From positions 1-62,994 of the forward strand of contig JAEZUM010000071.1 of the NCBI GenBank assembly GCA_023421075.1: a DNA stretch of 62,994 nucleotides, in the 5' to 3' direction. Made by a program: the position numbers and the translations under genes. The notes beneath the pieces were generated by a model. The model searched no databases, was not told the DNA's origin, and saw nothing but the letters and a program-made list of their open reading frames with translations. The stretch comes from Bacillota bacterium. Lineage in GTDB: Bacteria > Bacillota > Clostridia > Lachnospirales > Lachnospiraceae. Positions within the stretch are counted from its first letter, which is position 1; each line of letters begins with the position of its first letter. Of the stretch, positions 7,869-16,376 are shown piece by piece.

Positions 7869-8789
7869 TCACCCCACTTCATTACAGTAAATAGTATCCT
7901 CTTCACAGTCATATATCAGAATCTGATTTGAGAGTATCTCATCCTCAGCTAACTCACTTAGATTAACCTCCTTCACCATCTGCTGTAAGTTCTCCTGTAT
8001 GGAAAGGTTCGCAGCAGGGACCAAAATGATTTCATGAATACTGGAAGGAAGAATAACAAGATACTTCTCTTTCACCTGATGCTGTGAAACAAATTCCCTT
8101 AGAGCATCGGGATATATCAGAACCGTTGCTCCATTGATACCCTGCTGATTTGTTAATACATACATGTTGACGCCTTCAGATTCTTGTTCCGGTACCGGCT
8201 GCCCTAACATTTTGCTGATTATTTCATCCATACGGAAGGATGCCTTCGGAAAAAGATTAATTGTATTCTCTAATGCAACTTCATGAAGTTCGGCAAGTGA
8301 AATATTCCAATAATCCAATAAAGCTTTCGTAACCCGAACACTCTCTATACCTTCATCGCTCAGTTTAGTTACTATTGAATATGTAATTGCAAATTCATTT
8401 AAAAATTCCGTGTAGGGTAATGCTGCGAGAAGCTTCAGGTTCATTATTCGATTAACAATCCGGCAGGTTATTCTGTCTTTGATCGTATTATAATCTGTTA
8501 AGGTATCATATAGTGTATTATTTTCCTTATCATTAATCGCACCTTGATATGCAGCCACAATCTTACTTAGTACTTCTGTAAATCCTCCTATTTCATTGGA
8601 ATTGATCATCTCATCATAATAATCCTTTAACCGGATGCATGGATTTAGTTTCTGTATATTACTATAAATCATCAGTGTGTCATAGCTTGTGGTATTATTT
8701 TTGCAAACCTCGCTTACCTCAATTGTTGACTCCGGAAACAGCTTTTTCAATTCCCGAATCAGTTTCTCTTTGAAATCTGTGTAATTCAT
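7869..8789 (-). CDS. DUF5688-like protein
   Basis: A 306-residue soluble protein resembling a family seen in many Lachnospiraceae (DUF5688): an N-terminal helical part, ASFRMDEIISKMLG in the middle, then VLTNQQGINGATVLIYPDAL and VILPSSIHEIILVP. Function unknown. AAAGGAG precedes the ATG by eight bases. It is the first gene of the leftward accessory operon that runs through RadC to the tiny peptides, and it follows the integrase terminator. Confidence 0.6.
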   Translation of the reverse strand: MNYTDFKEKLIRELKKLFPESTIEVSEVCKNNTTSYDTLMIYSNIQKLNPCIRLKDYYDEMINSNEIGGFTEVLSKIVAAYQGAINDKENNTLYDTLTDYNTIKDRITCRIVNRIMNLKLLAALPYTEFLNEFAITYSIVTKLSDEGIESVRVTKALLDYWNISLAELHEVALENTINLFPKASFRMDEIISKMLGQPVPEQESEGVNMYVLTNQQGINGATVLIYPDALREFVSQHQVKEKYLVILPSSIHEIILVPAANLSIQENLQQMVKEVNLSELAEDEILSNQILIYDCEEDTIYCNEVG

Positions 8790-8927
8790 TATAAAGCTCC
8801 TTTCATTGTGTAAAATATTTTTTCTATCAAATTCTTTGTGTATCCTTTGTAACGGTAGTACTGCTATTCATGATTACAGTTTTTTATTTATTTCTTAAGA
8901 TTACTTATAAGTTACTGAAACGCATAA

Positions 8928-8979
8928 AAACAGGGAACAGGAATGTTTTATCATATTCTACATTCCTGTTCCCCGTTTT
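8928..8979 (-). terminator. Terminator of the integrase operon
   Basis: A perfect 14-bp stem GGGAACAGGAATGT/ACATTCCTGTTCCC, followed on the minus strand by TGTTTTTA. It directly follows the integrase stop codon and also could work for the plus strand. Confidence 0.9.
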
Positions 8980-8983
8980 AATA

Positions 8984-10141
8984 TTATTTTGCCATTTTCA
9001 GAGCTTCATCTAACCGTTTCGCCTCCATATGCTTTGTCTTTGAATATGTATGCGTATACACATTTAATGTCGTAGTCAGGTCAGCGTGTCCCAAATTTTC
9101 CTGAATGATTTTCGGATTTACTCCCAGATTTACCATTATCGAAGCATAGGTATGTCTAAGCTGATGTAAGGTATAATGAGGCAAATCTTCTTGCTTTTGC
9201 ACAAACTTGTTGTATACTTTATAAATTCCTTGTGGATCTCGAAAGCTACCATCCTCATATGCCAGTAATTGCCCATCCTTATCCTTAAAGGCTTCTCCAT
9301 ATTTCACCTTTCTTACCTTATAATCTGTAATTGCTCTCTTAAGAATTTCTACCAAGGTTTCCGGTATAGGGATATCGCGAATGGAGTTATGTGTTTTTCC
9401 TTCTCGGGTATATACTGTCTTATCAAACTTAACGATGTTTTCCTTTATCTGTATCTCATTTTTCTCATCCGATAATATAATATTAGAGATTTTTAAAGCG
9501 CACATCTCACTCCGACGAAGACCCGCTAAGCAACCTAAGCCTATAATTGTCTGTAGTGCTATATCTTCTTTTGACCTCTCCAGCAATATAATTACTTCCT
9601 CCAACGAATAGGCATGCGTTGCCGGCTTTTTTCTCCGCGGCATCTCTAAGTTCTCAGCTGGATTGGATCGTATATATTTTTGTATCACTGCCTTTTTAAG
9701 GATAAGGTGCATAATATTAACCACATTTCGGCAGGTCTTCGGGGTTTTTTTGCAATCCTCTGATATGTAATTGATATACCGCTGAATGCTTTCATTATCA
9801 ATTTTCTGTATTGGGACATCACCAAACCAGCTGTTAATTCCGGTTACAGAGTTTAACATTCCAACGTAAGAATGAAAGGTACTTGGTGAAAGATTTTTGC
9901 AGTATAGTTCCAGATAAGTGTCCGCATATTCCCGGAACGTTATACTATTCCGCTCAACGTATTCTCCAAGCTCTATCTCCATTTGCACCTGATTAGCAAT
10001 TTTCTGAGCTAAGGCTTTTGTTGTACCGGCAGGTAAGGAACGATATTCTCTTTTCCTAATTCCCCCGATCACTCGGTTGATCACCAACTCATACACACGA
10101 CCTTTTTTACGTTCTCGCCATCGTAAACTTACTGTTGCCAT
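8984..10141 (-). CDS. int: Tyrosine site-specific integrase
   Basis: A 385-residue phage-type integrase. The N-terminal arm-binding region (1-60) and SAM-like core-binding domain (about 65-165) are followed by the catalytic domain with LAGLRRSEM (Arg I), HQLRHTYAS (His-x-x-Arg), LGHADLTTT and the nucleophile tyrosine in NVYTHTY. It is Tn916/phage-like in size. It most likely catalyses insertion into and excision from the tRNA-Gly site at 107-127/19187-19207. A GGAGG precedes the ATG by seven bases; the Xis-like gene is 14 bases upstream. Confidence 0.93.
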   Translation of the reverse strand: MATVSLRWRERKKGRVYELVINRVIGGIRKREYRSLPAGTTKALAQKIANQVQMEIELGEYVERNSITFREYADTYLELYCKNLSPSTFHSYVGMLNSVTGINSWFGDVPIQKIDNESIQRYINYISEDCKKTPKTCRNVVNIMHLILKKAVIQKYIRSNPAENLEMPRRKKPATHAYSLEEVIILLERSKEDIALQTIIGLGCLAGLRRSEMCALKISNIILSDEKNEIQIKENIVKFDKTVYTREGKTHNSIRDIPIPETLVEILKRAITDYKVRKVKYGEAFKDKDGQLLAYEDGSFRDPQGIYKVYNKFVQKQEDLPHYTLHQLRHTYASIMVNLGVNPKIIQENLGHADLTTTLNVYTHTYSKTKHMEAKRLDEALKMAK

Positions 10142-10155
10142 TAACTAACCTCCAA

Positions 10156-10374
10156 TCAATATGGATCAAGCTCATAATGAATGCTCTCTGCCTTTGTGTT
10201 ATTAGTTTCACCTAAGAATTCCATAAAAGCCTTTCTCGTAATACGATATGTTCTTCCTATCTTAATGTATCGCATATGAGTCATAACTAATTGCCTGGCT
10301 TTTGAATAGGATATATTTAATTCATTACAAATATCTTCAACTGTCATAACTGAATATTCATCGTTCATCTTCAT
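10156..10374 (-). CDS. Excisionase-like HTH protein
   Basis: A 72-residue protein with a winged-helix/MerR-like fold by pattern: MTVEDICNELNISYSKARQLV, then RYIKIGRTYRITRKAFMEFL. Such proteins (Xis, Tn916-like excisionases) bend attachment DNA and direct the integrase towards excision. It precedes the integrase gene by 14 bases. The ATG at 10374 is preferred because GAAAGGA sits upstream with correct spacing. Confidence 0.8.
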   Translation of the reverse strand: MKMNDEYSVMTVEDICNELNISYSKARQLVMTHMRYIKIGRTYRITRKAFMEFLGETNNTKAESIHYELDPY

Positions 10375-10464
10375 AGAATTCATCCTTTCCAATTATCATT
10401 ATTATAATAATATATAAATAAAATCTTCCAAGTTACAGAACTTGATTGCATCTCTGTAGCCTTA

Positions 10465-10500
10465 CCGAATGAGGCTGTCCCAGAAGGACAGCTCATTCGT
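10465..10500. other. Strong hairpin between two operon genes
   Basis: CGAATGAG-x-TGTCC and GGACAG-x-CTCATTCG form a long stem with a short loop and no T-run, upstream of the Xis-like gene. It looks like an mRNA processing or stability element, or a weak terminator that lowers int/xis expression. Confidence 0.6.
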
Positions 10501-10602
10501 GAATAATCAGCTTATCGGATACATCCTGCCATTTATTAAACAAAATGTATTATATAGAGTTCTCGTTCTCTCACCGGTAGCCACCTTATGTATCAAATTA
10601 TA

Positions 10603-10881
10603 TTACTTCTTCTTACGGAACAATTGACATGTACTATGCGTTTTGCTGCCGATAGGGTACTTAACCACATACTGTCCGAGACTGGATCTTGCAATAATCC
10701 TGCCTGCAGCTATTGCTTGACCTCTTGTTAATGCTCCAATGACCTCATAATATTTTTCATAAACCATAATCTTTAGATTAGGATTGACGCATTTATATGC
10801 CTCTTTAATAATTTCTTCGAAGTCCCTTAGGTCTATGATATTTCTTATAATTGTTCTTACTAATCGATACATTGTTGTCAT
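10603..10881 (-). CDS. Hypothetical protein, 92 aa
   Basis: A basic protein ending RKKK, with two probable helices at the N-terminus and the segment GALTRGQAIAAGRIIARSSLG in the middle. GGAGGTG precedes the ATG. No family recognised. It lies in the replication operon between the 125-residue gene and the xis/int pair. Confidence 0.55.
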   Translation of the reverse strand: MTTMYRLVRTIIRNIIDLRDFEEIIKEAYKCVNPNLKIMVYEKYYEVIGALTRGQAIAAGRIIARSSLGQYVVKYPIGSKTHSTCQLFRKKK

Positions 10882-10947
10882 ACTGACACCTCCACTTTAA
10901 TTTTTTACTTGTTACCTGTCTTTAAAAATTTTAGTTACGAATACGAC

Positions 10948-11325
10948 TTAATCATTCAGCGTCTCAAAATCAACATATTTGGCAACCATATCCTTATACT
11001 GATTCACCACTTTTTCATCTTCTAACATGCTGACTACATGATATGATGACATAATTATGTAGAAGTTCCATACTTCCAGATCTAATACTGATTTCATGAC
11101 AACCGTGACTTGGTCATTACTATAATTCTCGGTTGCATATATGAGCAACTTTTTAAATTCGTTATCATTATTCTCTAAATCAATAAACTGCTTGATTTTA
11201 TCATGTTCAATACCGTTTCCAACTTTCTCCGTTATTACTTTAGTAAAATTCATGTTATCCGGAAAACCAATAGAATCTTCAAAATATTTTTTTGCGTAAA
11301 CAATTATAACTTTTTCTTTCTTCAT
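10948..11325 (-). CDS. Hypothetical protein, 125 aa
   Basis: The ATG at 11325 (MKKEKVIIVYAKKYF) is preferred because AGGAGGTAATGG precedes it; the open frame extends to 11388 without a site. The protein is acidic and mainly helical, with no motif I recognise. It follows the replication helicase in the operon, separated by a long inverted repeat. Confidence 0.55.
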   Translation of the reverse strand: MKKEKVIIVYAKKYFEDSIGFPDNMNFTKVITEKVGNGIEHDKIKQFIDLENNDNEFKKLLIYATENYSNDQVTVVMKSVLDLEVWNFYIIMSSYHVVSMLEDEKVVNQYKDMVAKYVDFETLND

Positions 11326-11422
11326 ACCATTACCTCCTGGTGTATTATTTAATAAAAAGCAAAATGAGTTATCAGCCCTATCTTCCAAATCATTTAATTC
11401 AATACTGCTACTAACATACTTT

Positions 11423-11510
11423 GTCGGACAGGTCGGATGCTTCAGAAAAATCTCTTTTTACCTTCTCTTTTCTCACTGCAAATTTTTCGTTCAGATCCGA
11501 CCTTTCCGAC
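11423..11510. repeat. 15-bp inverted repeat downstream of the helicase gene
   Basis: GTCGGACAGGTCGGA (11423-11437) and TCCGACCTTTCCGAC (11496-11510) match in 14 of 15 positions with a 58-base AT-rich spacer. GGTCGGA also repeats within each arm. It could be a large mRNA hairpin or a protein-binding, origin-like site next to the replication gene. Confidence 0.6.
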
Positions 11511-11517
11511 CGTAACT

Positions 11518-13017
11518 CTAATTAATAAAAAATCCGTTATAATAATCAATACCGTGAATTTCACTTTTAGACCAGGTTATCTCTTCCTTATCAAGATACT
11601 CCCTGAACCTTTTATGAAATTCATTTCTATTAAAAGTTACATTTCTCTTTAATACTTTAAGTGACCAGTCAAAATATTTATCATATACTTCACTGGATCT
11701 TGACCTGGATCCTACCCTAATTGATAAGCATTGATCCGTAAATACCTCGATTTCATTGGCATCGTTATAGTATTTATCCTGAATTTCCTTAATCCTTTTA
11801 CACTCACTCATCTTCCAGTCATTATTCTTTAATCGCTTTAAGCCTTCCAAAGCAAAATTAAGAATACCTGGAAGCTCTTTGGTTAGCTTCTCTTCTAAAG
11901 AAGTATCCATATATTTTACATTCGCCTTGGGTTTCTCGCCTTCCTTGAGCTCTTTATAATGGTTATCAAAAGGAAAGACATGCAATCTACGGAAAAACCC
12001 TATGCTTGTATCACTTGTCTTGATAGGAAAATTCGTACATACAATTATCTTTGTATAATTCACGTCAGTAAATGGAGCCTTATATTTAAATTCATACTTA
12101 ATGGCATCTCCTCCACTCAATGACTTTATAGTGGCTGAATCCATAAACTTTTTCTGCTCTGCCTCCGGTGAAATATTAACCATCTTACCGTACAAGTCCT
12201 GCAGGGCAAATGTTTCATGCAGTCTATCTAAGGCAGTGGATGAACAGTTGTTCTCACCAAGCAGTTTTCTAATAATGCTGCATAACAGGGATTTACCGTT
12301 TGATCCTTTGCCATAGAATACAAAAAACTTCTGTATCCTCCAAGTGCCTCCGTAATATAATAGATAACCCAACATTTCTTGAAATGATTGAATTACTTCA
12401 TGGTCATGATTGAAGATATCTGCTACCGTTCTCTGGAACAACTCGCACTTTGCATTCGGATCATATTTGTGCGGGATCTTAACCATATGAACTTCGCTCG
12501 GCGAAAAAGGATGTAAAGCATCCGCTTTGCCGGAGCAAAATTCATTTATATCCAGAATTCCATTATCCAATAGCAGTCTGTCTGGATTAATCGGAACTCG
12601 AATCAAATGATCTAGATTCAGCATGAATGCTTTTAGATATGTATTCTGGTTGGAAATTGACCATACTTTGGCTGAGCATTCTTCAAGGATTTCCTTTAAG
12701 CATTTATTAACGAACGAATCTGCAATCGGAAGATGTTTTCCTTCCTTATAGTTATATAGATGTAACATTTCATTGATGAGTACTGCATTCATTCTTAAGT
12801 TGCTTACATACTTAGCAAAGATATTTCCATCCATGCAATAACCATTCTTTGATTCCTTTATTCCCCGATTCATTGTTTGCATATTAAAAAGCTTTAATTG
12901 TAGGAATTGGTACTCGTCTGTTCCAAGTTGACAGGAACGGATACTTTCTTTCAATTGATTCTCAATAGGATCAACCTTAATATATTCAGATGTCTTACGA
13001 ATTTCTAAGTTATTCAT
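11518..13017 (-). CDS. P4/D5-type replication helicase (SF3)
   Basis: A 499-residue protein with the superfamily 3 helicase core of phage/plasmid primases: Walker A YGKGSNGKSLL (about 236-246), then MVNISPEAEQKKFMDS and TKIIVCTNFPIKTSDTSIGF, plus a C-terminal winged-helix-like tail. The N-terminal 200 residues resemble a D5_N region rather than a complete primase. Such proteins open the origin and start replication of satellites and integrative elements after excision. A hairpin (13030-13059) separates it from the SSB-like gene upstream. Confidence 0.88.
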   Translation of the reverse strand: MNNLEIRKTSEYIKVDPIENQLKESIRSCQLGTDEYQFLQLKLFNMQTMNRGIKESKNGYCMDGNIFAKYVSNLRMNAVLINEMLHLYNYKEGKHLPIADSFVNKCLKEILEECSAKVWSISNQNTYLKAFMLNLDHLIRVPINPDRLLLDNGILDINEFCSGKADALHPFSPSEVHMVKIPHKYDPNAKCELFQRTVADIFNHDHEVIQSFQEMLGYLLYYGGTWRIQKFFVFYGKGSNGKSLLCSIIRKLLGENNCSSTALDRLHETFALQDLYGKMVNISPEAEQKKFMDSATIKSLSGGDAIKYEFKYKAPFTDVNYTKIIVCTNFPIKTSDTSIGFFRRLHVFPFDNHYKELKEGEKPKANVKYMDTSLEEKLTKELPGILNFALEGLKRLKNNDWKMSECKRIKEIQDKYYNDANEIEVFTDQCLSIRVGSRSRSSEVYDKYFDWSLKVLKRNVTFNRNEFHKRFREYLDKEEITWSKSEIHGIDYYNGFFIN

Positions 13018-13029
13018 AATGTCCTTTCT

Positions 13030-13059
13030 GTGCGCAAGCCGCTAAAGAAGCTTGCGCAC
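13030..13059. other. Intercistronic hairpin before the helicase gene
   Basis: A perfect 10-bp stem GTGCGCAAGC/GCTTGCGCAC lies just upstream of the AAAGGA ribosome site of the helicase gene. There is no T-run, so processing, stability or translational control fits better than termination. Confidence 0.65.
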
Positions 13060-13073
13060 CAGTATCCTAATCA

Positions 13074-13598
13074 TTAGTCTTCTTCGGTATCGTCATCGAA
13101 CATTTCCTCATCAGCCTCGTCCTCATCAAAATCATCTTCACTATCGTTTGTGTAGTTGAATACCGGAGAAAGCTCTGCTATGTACAATGAACCGGATTTT
13201 GTCTCAAATAAGGTCGCTTCGATAGCAATGTTTTCAAGCTTTTCGAGTATGATTCTTTCGTTAGCATCGATAGCATTCATACTTCTAAGGAACTTAATAA
13301 ATTTGCTGCCGACAAACATATCCATATCGAAGTACTTATAAAAGCTTTTTTTATTTCCCCTATTATTAATAAGAGTAGCTTTCAATCTTACCTGCTCCCT
13401 GCCATCGGTTATAGGGCACTTTTCAAGTCCATTCGTTACTCCACGATAGGTTGTTCCCTGCTTGAATGGAATATCTTTTTCAATAGTCAGATTCAACCAA
13501 CTCGAATCCTGTTGGGATCTGTTAACAGTTTCCGGATTTGTGCGATAACTTCTGTTTCTATTTTGTCCCTTTTCGGGAATTCCTTTAATTACACCCAT
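13074..13598 (-). CDS. Possible single-stranded DNA-binding protein
   Basis: A 174-residue protein. The central beta-rich part (about 35-145) ends in IYIAELSPVF-like strands, and the last 25 residues are strongly acidic (EDDFDEDEADEEMFDDDTEED in parts). An acidic tail is typical of SSB proteins, which recruit partners through it. It directly precedes the SF3 helicase, which supports a replication role. It lacks the usual DDDIPF-type tip, so the assignment is tentative. Confidence 0.45.
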   Translation of the reverse strand: MGVIKGIPEKGQNRNRSYRTNPETVNRSQQDSSWLNLTIEKDIPFKQGTTYRGVTNGLEKCPITDGREQVRLKATLINNRGNKKSFYKYFDMDMFVGSKFIKFLRSMNAIDANERIILEKLENIAIEATLFETKSGSLYIAELSPVFNYTNDSEDDFDEDEADEEMFDDDTEED

Positions 13599-13615
13599 TT
13601 TTTCTCCTCCTGTTA

Positions 13616-13649
13616 TTACTCCCTAATCGATCTTACGATTAGGGAGTAA
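13616..13649. other. Intercistronic hairpin before the SSB-like gene
   Basis: A perfect 14-bp stem TTACTCCCTAATCG/CGATTAGGGAGTAA with a 6-base loop sits between two leftward genes, immediately before the AGGAGGAG ribosome site. The same arrangement is seen at 13030 and, more loosely, at 10465. Confidence 0.7.
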
Positions 13650-13658
13650 TATTTGTAT

Positions 13659-14069
13659 TTAGTTACAGTAAATATCTCTGTCTTCATCACTCAGGTCAAC
13701 TTCACCACACATAGTTAAATCGAAACTCATAGACTTAATATCAATTTTAGAATTACCGTTTTCGTCAAGAACGATATTACATATACCGCCCGCATCAACA
13801 ATTCCATCAGTATCGACATTGACTATAAAATCTTGATAAATGCTGTAGTAAATAGCATCCATAAGGTTTCTAAAATCAGAGCCTTCTGCCAAATCAATCG
13901 TATACTGTTCTAGATGATAGACTCTAAAACTTTTATCCTCTAGTTTACTAAGTCTGTATGCAACCTGTACCTGTTGTAAGTCAGCCAACTCATTGGACGC
14001 AACAATTTGAAAATCATACTCACCAGGAGTAAGTTCATTAAATCTAAAGGGTTGCCTTAAATAATTCAT
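13659..14069 (-). CDS. Hypothetical protein, 136 aa
   Basis: First gene of the leftward replication operon. Acidic, beta-rich by eye, with FRFNELTPGEYDFQIV near the N-terminus. AGAAGGT precedes the ATG by five bases. Not recognised; position suggests a replication or regulatory accessory. Confidence 0.6.
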   Translation of the reverse strand: MNYLRQPFRFNELTPGEYDFQIVASNELADLQQVQVAYRLSKLEDKSFRVYHLEQYTIDLAEGSDFRNLMDAIYYSIYQDFIVNVDTDGIVDAGGICNIVLDENGNSKIDIKSMSFDLTMCGEVDLSDEDRDIYCN

Positions 14070-14270
14070 ATTTACCTTCTTTCTATGAGCTCTTTGCTCA
14101 CCTTGGATTCTTGTTTAGCGTTGAATTAATTGATTTTGAAAACCGCAGCAGCTTAGAGATGCAAACATACACTTGGTATATCTTAATTCTCTTGTTACTA
14201 CTATGATTTTGGATGTCAATTATAATTCTGCATGCCTAATCCCTCCTTTCGAAGTAGGTAGATACATAAA

Positions 14271-14392
14271 GCAATCCGAAAGCCCTTAGTCTGCTACACT
14301 TCCTATGTTACAGAAAATATAGAAGAATAGGAGGTTCTGACTATGATTTTAATTGCTTTGGAAATGCAGCAGATTAAAAGTTTTCAGATTGC
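14271..14392. repeat. Imperfect 33-bp inverted repeat
   Basis: Arms 14271-14303 and 14360-14392 match in 26 of 33 positions when one is inverted, and all seven differences are transitions. The right arm lies in a small plus-strand frame (14343-14426). A strong hairpin RNA could form from either strand. It may be a mini-transposon remnant or a structured regulatory RNA. Confidence 0.6.
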
Positions 14393-14426
14393 CCATGTAC
14401 AATTGTCAATGTTCTTTACGATGTAA
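14343..14426 (+). CDS. Possible small peptide, 27 aa
   Basis: MILIALEMQQIKSFQIAH starts seven bases after a strong AGGAGGT. It is hydrophobic at the N-terminus. It is the only plus-strand frame here with a good ribosome site and half of it is the right arm of the inverted repeat, so its expression could be controlled by that structure. No family; could be chance. Confidence 0.3.
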   Translation: MILIALEMQQIKSFQIAHVQLSMFFTM

Positions 14427-14448
14427 TTTAGTCTCTAATATTTTCACT

Positions 14449-14822
14449 TCATGTCCTACTGCCACAATTTATAGCTCCACCCAAACTATCATTACCTTCT
14501 ATCAATATTGTATTAATTGATGACCAAGGAAACCCAGAACCTACTACGAGGCTCCATCCTTAGAAATCTTTAATTAATACTGTTTTAATATATATAGTAA
14601 CAACACGGTGTACCCACTGCTTAAGGTGTCAGGGATTCAAGGTTAAAAAAATAGCCTAATAAACTTCACCGGTGAATACTTTGAAAAACTCTTTCAATTT
14701 ACTTAGGAGTTATCCAGTTGTATCCTAATCACAGATTACAACATTTTAATTTGTACTTCTGTGGAATACCCAGATAAGTTTCCTGTTGTAACTTTTAAGC
14801 TGCCATTCGTCGTATCTGAGAT
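14449..14822 (-). pseudogene. Coding-like relic fragments
   Basis: Two minus-strand stretches read like protein but are cut by stops: 14736-14822 (ISDTTNGSLKVTTGNLSGYS and more) and 14449-14559 (GWSLVVGSGFPWSSINTI and more). The first resembles a beta-sandwich segment of a surface protein. The stretch between shows no frame. I read this 850-base region (14070-14925) as degraded sequence, with low confidence. Confidence 0.25.
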
Positions 14823-14865
14823 TTATCTTAGTTCATTTCTTTTTGTACTACTATGGAACACCTAA

Positions 14866-14907
14866 TAAAAAAGAGATACACCTTTCTTTTTGAAAAGCGT
14901 ATCTCTC
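14866..14907 (-). terminator. Terminator of the 406-residue gene
   Basis: On the minus strand a stem AGAGATAC...GTATCTCT with inner CTTTTC/GAAAAG-like pairing is followed by TTTTTT. It lies 19 bases past the stop codon of the gene at 14926. Confidence 0.85.
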
Positions 14908-14925
14908 TATATTAATTAAATTCTA

Positions 14926-16146
14926 TTAAGTGTTCAGCTTTTCAACTTCAGGAAAAGCTTTTAAAATATTACTTATGCTTGATTGCATTTTCTCAATCAT
15001 GACTTTAAAGTGAACGTAATATAAAATTAATGCGTAACCATCGAAATAATTGTAGTCCTTACTGAGTTGAATATACTCATTTTCTTTTTTTATAATCTCC
15101 TTTAGCCTGTTTTTCTTATATTCCTTTTTTATTTCGTTATCACTATGATTTCTTTTGCTCACTTTTGCTTTTTCATCTTCTATAAATTCTTTTGCAATAC
15201 TATGCAGCTTCTCTTGGTTAGTTTCTTGATTTAAATATGCTACTAAATCAATTATTGGTTTTCCCGATATTCCCTCATAAAAAGTAATTTTATTTAAGTC
15301 TGCCGGCAATTGTTCAGTAATCAATAACTGAATTGCTGGTAATAAAGTATATTTTATTGCCTCATACCTTTCTATTTCATCTTCTCTTCTTTCTCTCATC
15401 ATCTCTGATTCAATTTTATAATCTATATAATCTATACAGCTCTTTATTACATGCTTATTAAGTATCAAAAATCTTTCTCGTTGTCCTATCTCCCTGTTAA
15501 TCATATCTATCCATTTATTCACTACAACTTCATTTCTTTTCGAATCGGCAAGAAAAGTAACGTTATATTCCATCGTTGCTTTTGCTAAAACGGATATAAA
15601 ATACATTTCAAACAATGAAATTTTATTTCTTTTTGGAATATGCCTTTGTAACTCAAATGGTAATATTGAAATCAATGTTTCATCGACTAAAACCATATCG
15701 TCTTCTGATCGATAATAAAATCGCTCATCCCCCCATATTTCACCATCGTCCTCCGGAAGATTACCGGCTGCTGGATATAATGAAAGTAACTCTTGATTAA
15801 TATATTTCTGCTCCTTCAACAACGCAATATCATATATATTTTCTTTTTTAAAAGCAATATTATCCTTAACATTTGTATTATTTCTTAATCTCCTTGGTTC
15901 TTTTAATTCAAGACGCTTAAATATCTTGTCAATATGCTTTCTGACATTATCAATATCATAATCGATTACCTTTTTTACATCTTTGTCACCATCAGAGTAA
16001 TACCTTCCTATGGTAAACCTTTGTGTTTCATACTTTCCATATTTCTTATTATAAATTATGTCTTCCAACATATCTATTACAGCCTTTTTTTCATATTCAG
16101 CTATTCGATTTACCGAAATAATCTCATCAAAATCAGAGTATTGCAT
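14926..16146 (-). CDS. Unknown helical protein, GTPase-linked cargo
   Basis: A 406-residue, charged, largely helical protein without recognisable motifs. Notable parts: EIWGDERFYYRSEDDMVLVDE (mid-protein) and a Lys/Glu-rich coiled-coil-like C-terminal third. GGGGGA precedes the ATG. It sits between the element's core and its right end, directly downstream of the GTPase gene but with its own likely promoter (16169-16196) and terminator. Its AT-richness and location at the island edge suggest paired cargo, possibly an effector or adaptor for the GTPase. No function is claimed. Confidence 0.55.
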   Translation of the reverse strand: MQYSDFDEIISVNRIAEYEKKAVIDMLEDIIYNKKYGKYETQRFTIGRYYSDGDKDVKKVIDYDIDNVRKHIDKIFKRLELKEPRRLRNNTNVKDNIAFKKENIYDIALLKEQKYINQELLSLYPAAGNLPEDDGEIWGDERFYYRSEDDMVLVDETLISILPFELQRHIPKRNKISLFEMYFISVLAKATMEYNVTFLADSKRNEVVVNKWIDMINREIGQRERFLILNKHVIKSCIDYIDYKIESEMMRERREDEIERYEAIKYTLLPAIQLLITEQLPADLNKITFYEGISGKPIIDLVAYLNQETNQEKLHSIAKEFIEDEKAKVSKRNHSDNEIKKEYKKNRLKEIIKKENEYIQLSKDYNYFDGYALILYYVHFKVMIEKMQSSISNILKAFPEVEKLNT

Positions 16147-16168
16147 GGAATATCCCCCTAGTAATTAT

Positions 16169-16196
16169 CTTATAATAGTCTTCTTAGTAGATTCAA
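16169..16196 (-). promoter_or_regulatory. Probable promoter of the 406-residue gene
   Basis: On the minus strand TTGAAT (16191-16196) and TATAAG (16169-16174) are 16 bases apart, about 20 bases upstream of the start codon. Confidence 0.5.
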
Positions 16197-16319
16197 ACTC
16201 TTTTCTCATTTAATAATGTTACATGCTATTCGATATCATCTTACAATTTTTCCTTATAAACTTTATGATACGATATGAGTTCGCTTATCTATTAAAAATT
16301 AGCTATTCATAATACAACA

Positions 16320-16354
16320 ATAAAGCTCTGGCACAAAATAGTCAGAGCTTTTAT
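16320..16354 (-). terminator. Terminator or attenuator after the GTPase gene
   Basis: Stem AAAGCTCTG/CAGAGCTTT with a 13-base loop, followed on the minus strand by a weak T-run. It probably ends the GTPase transcript, perhaps incompletely. Confidence 0.6.
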
Positions 16355-16376
16355 TATCTTTAAAATTAATATTGTA

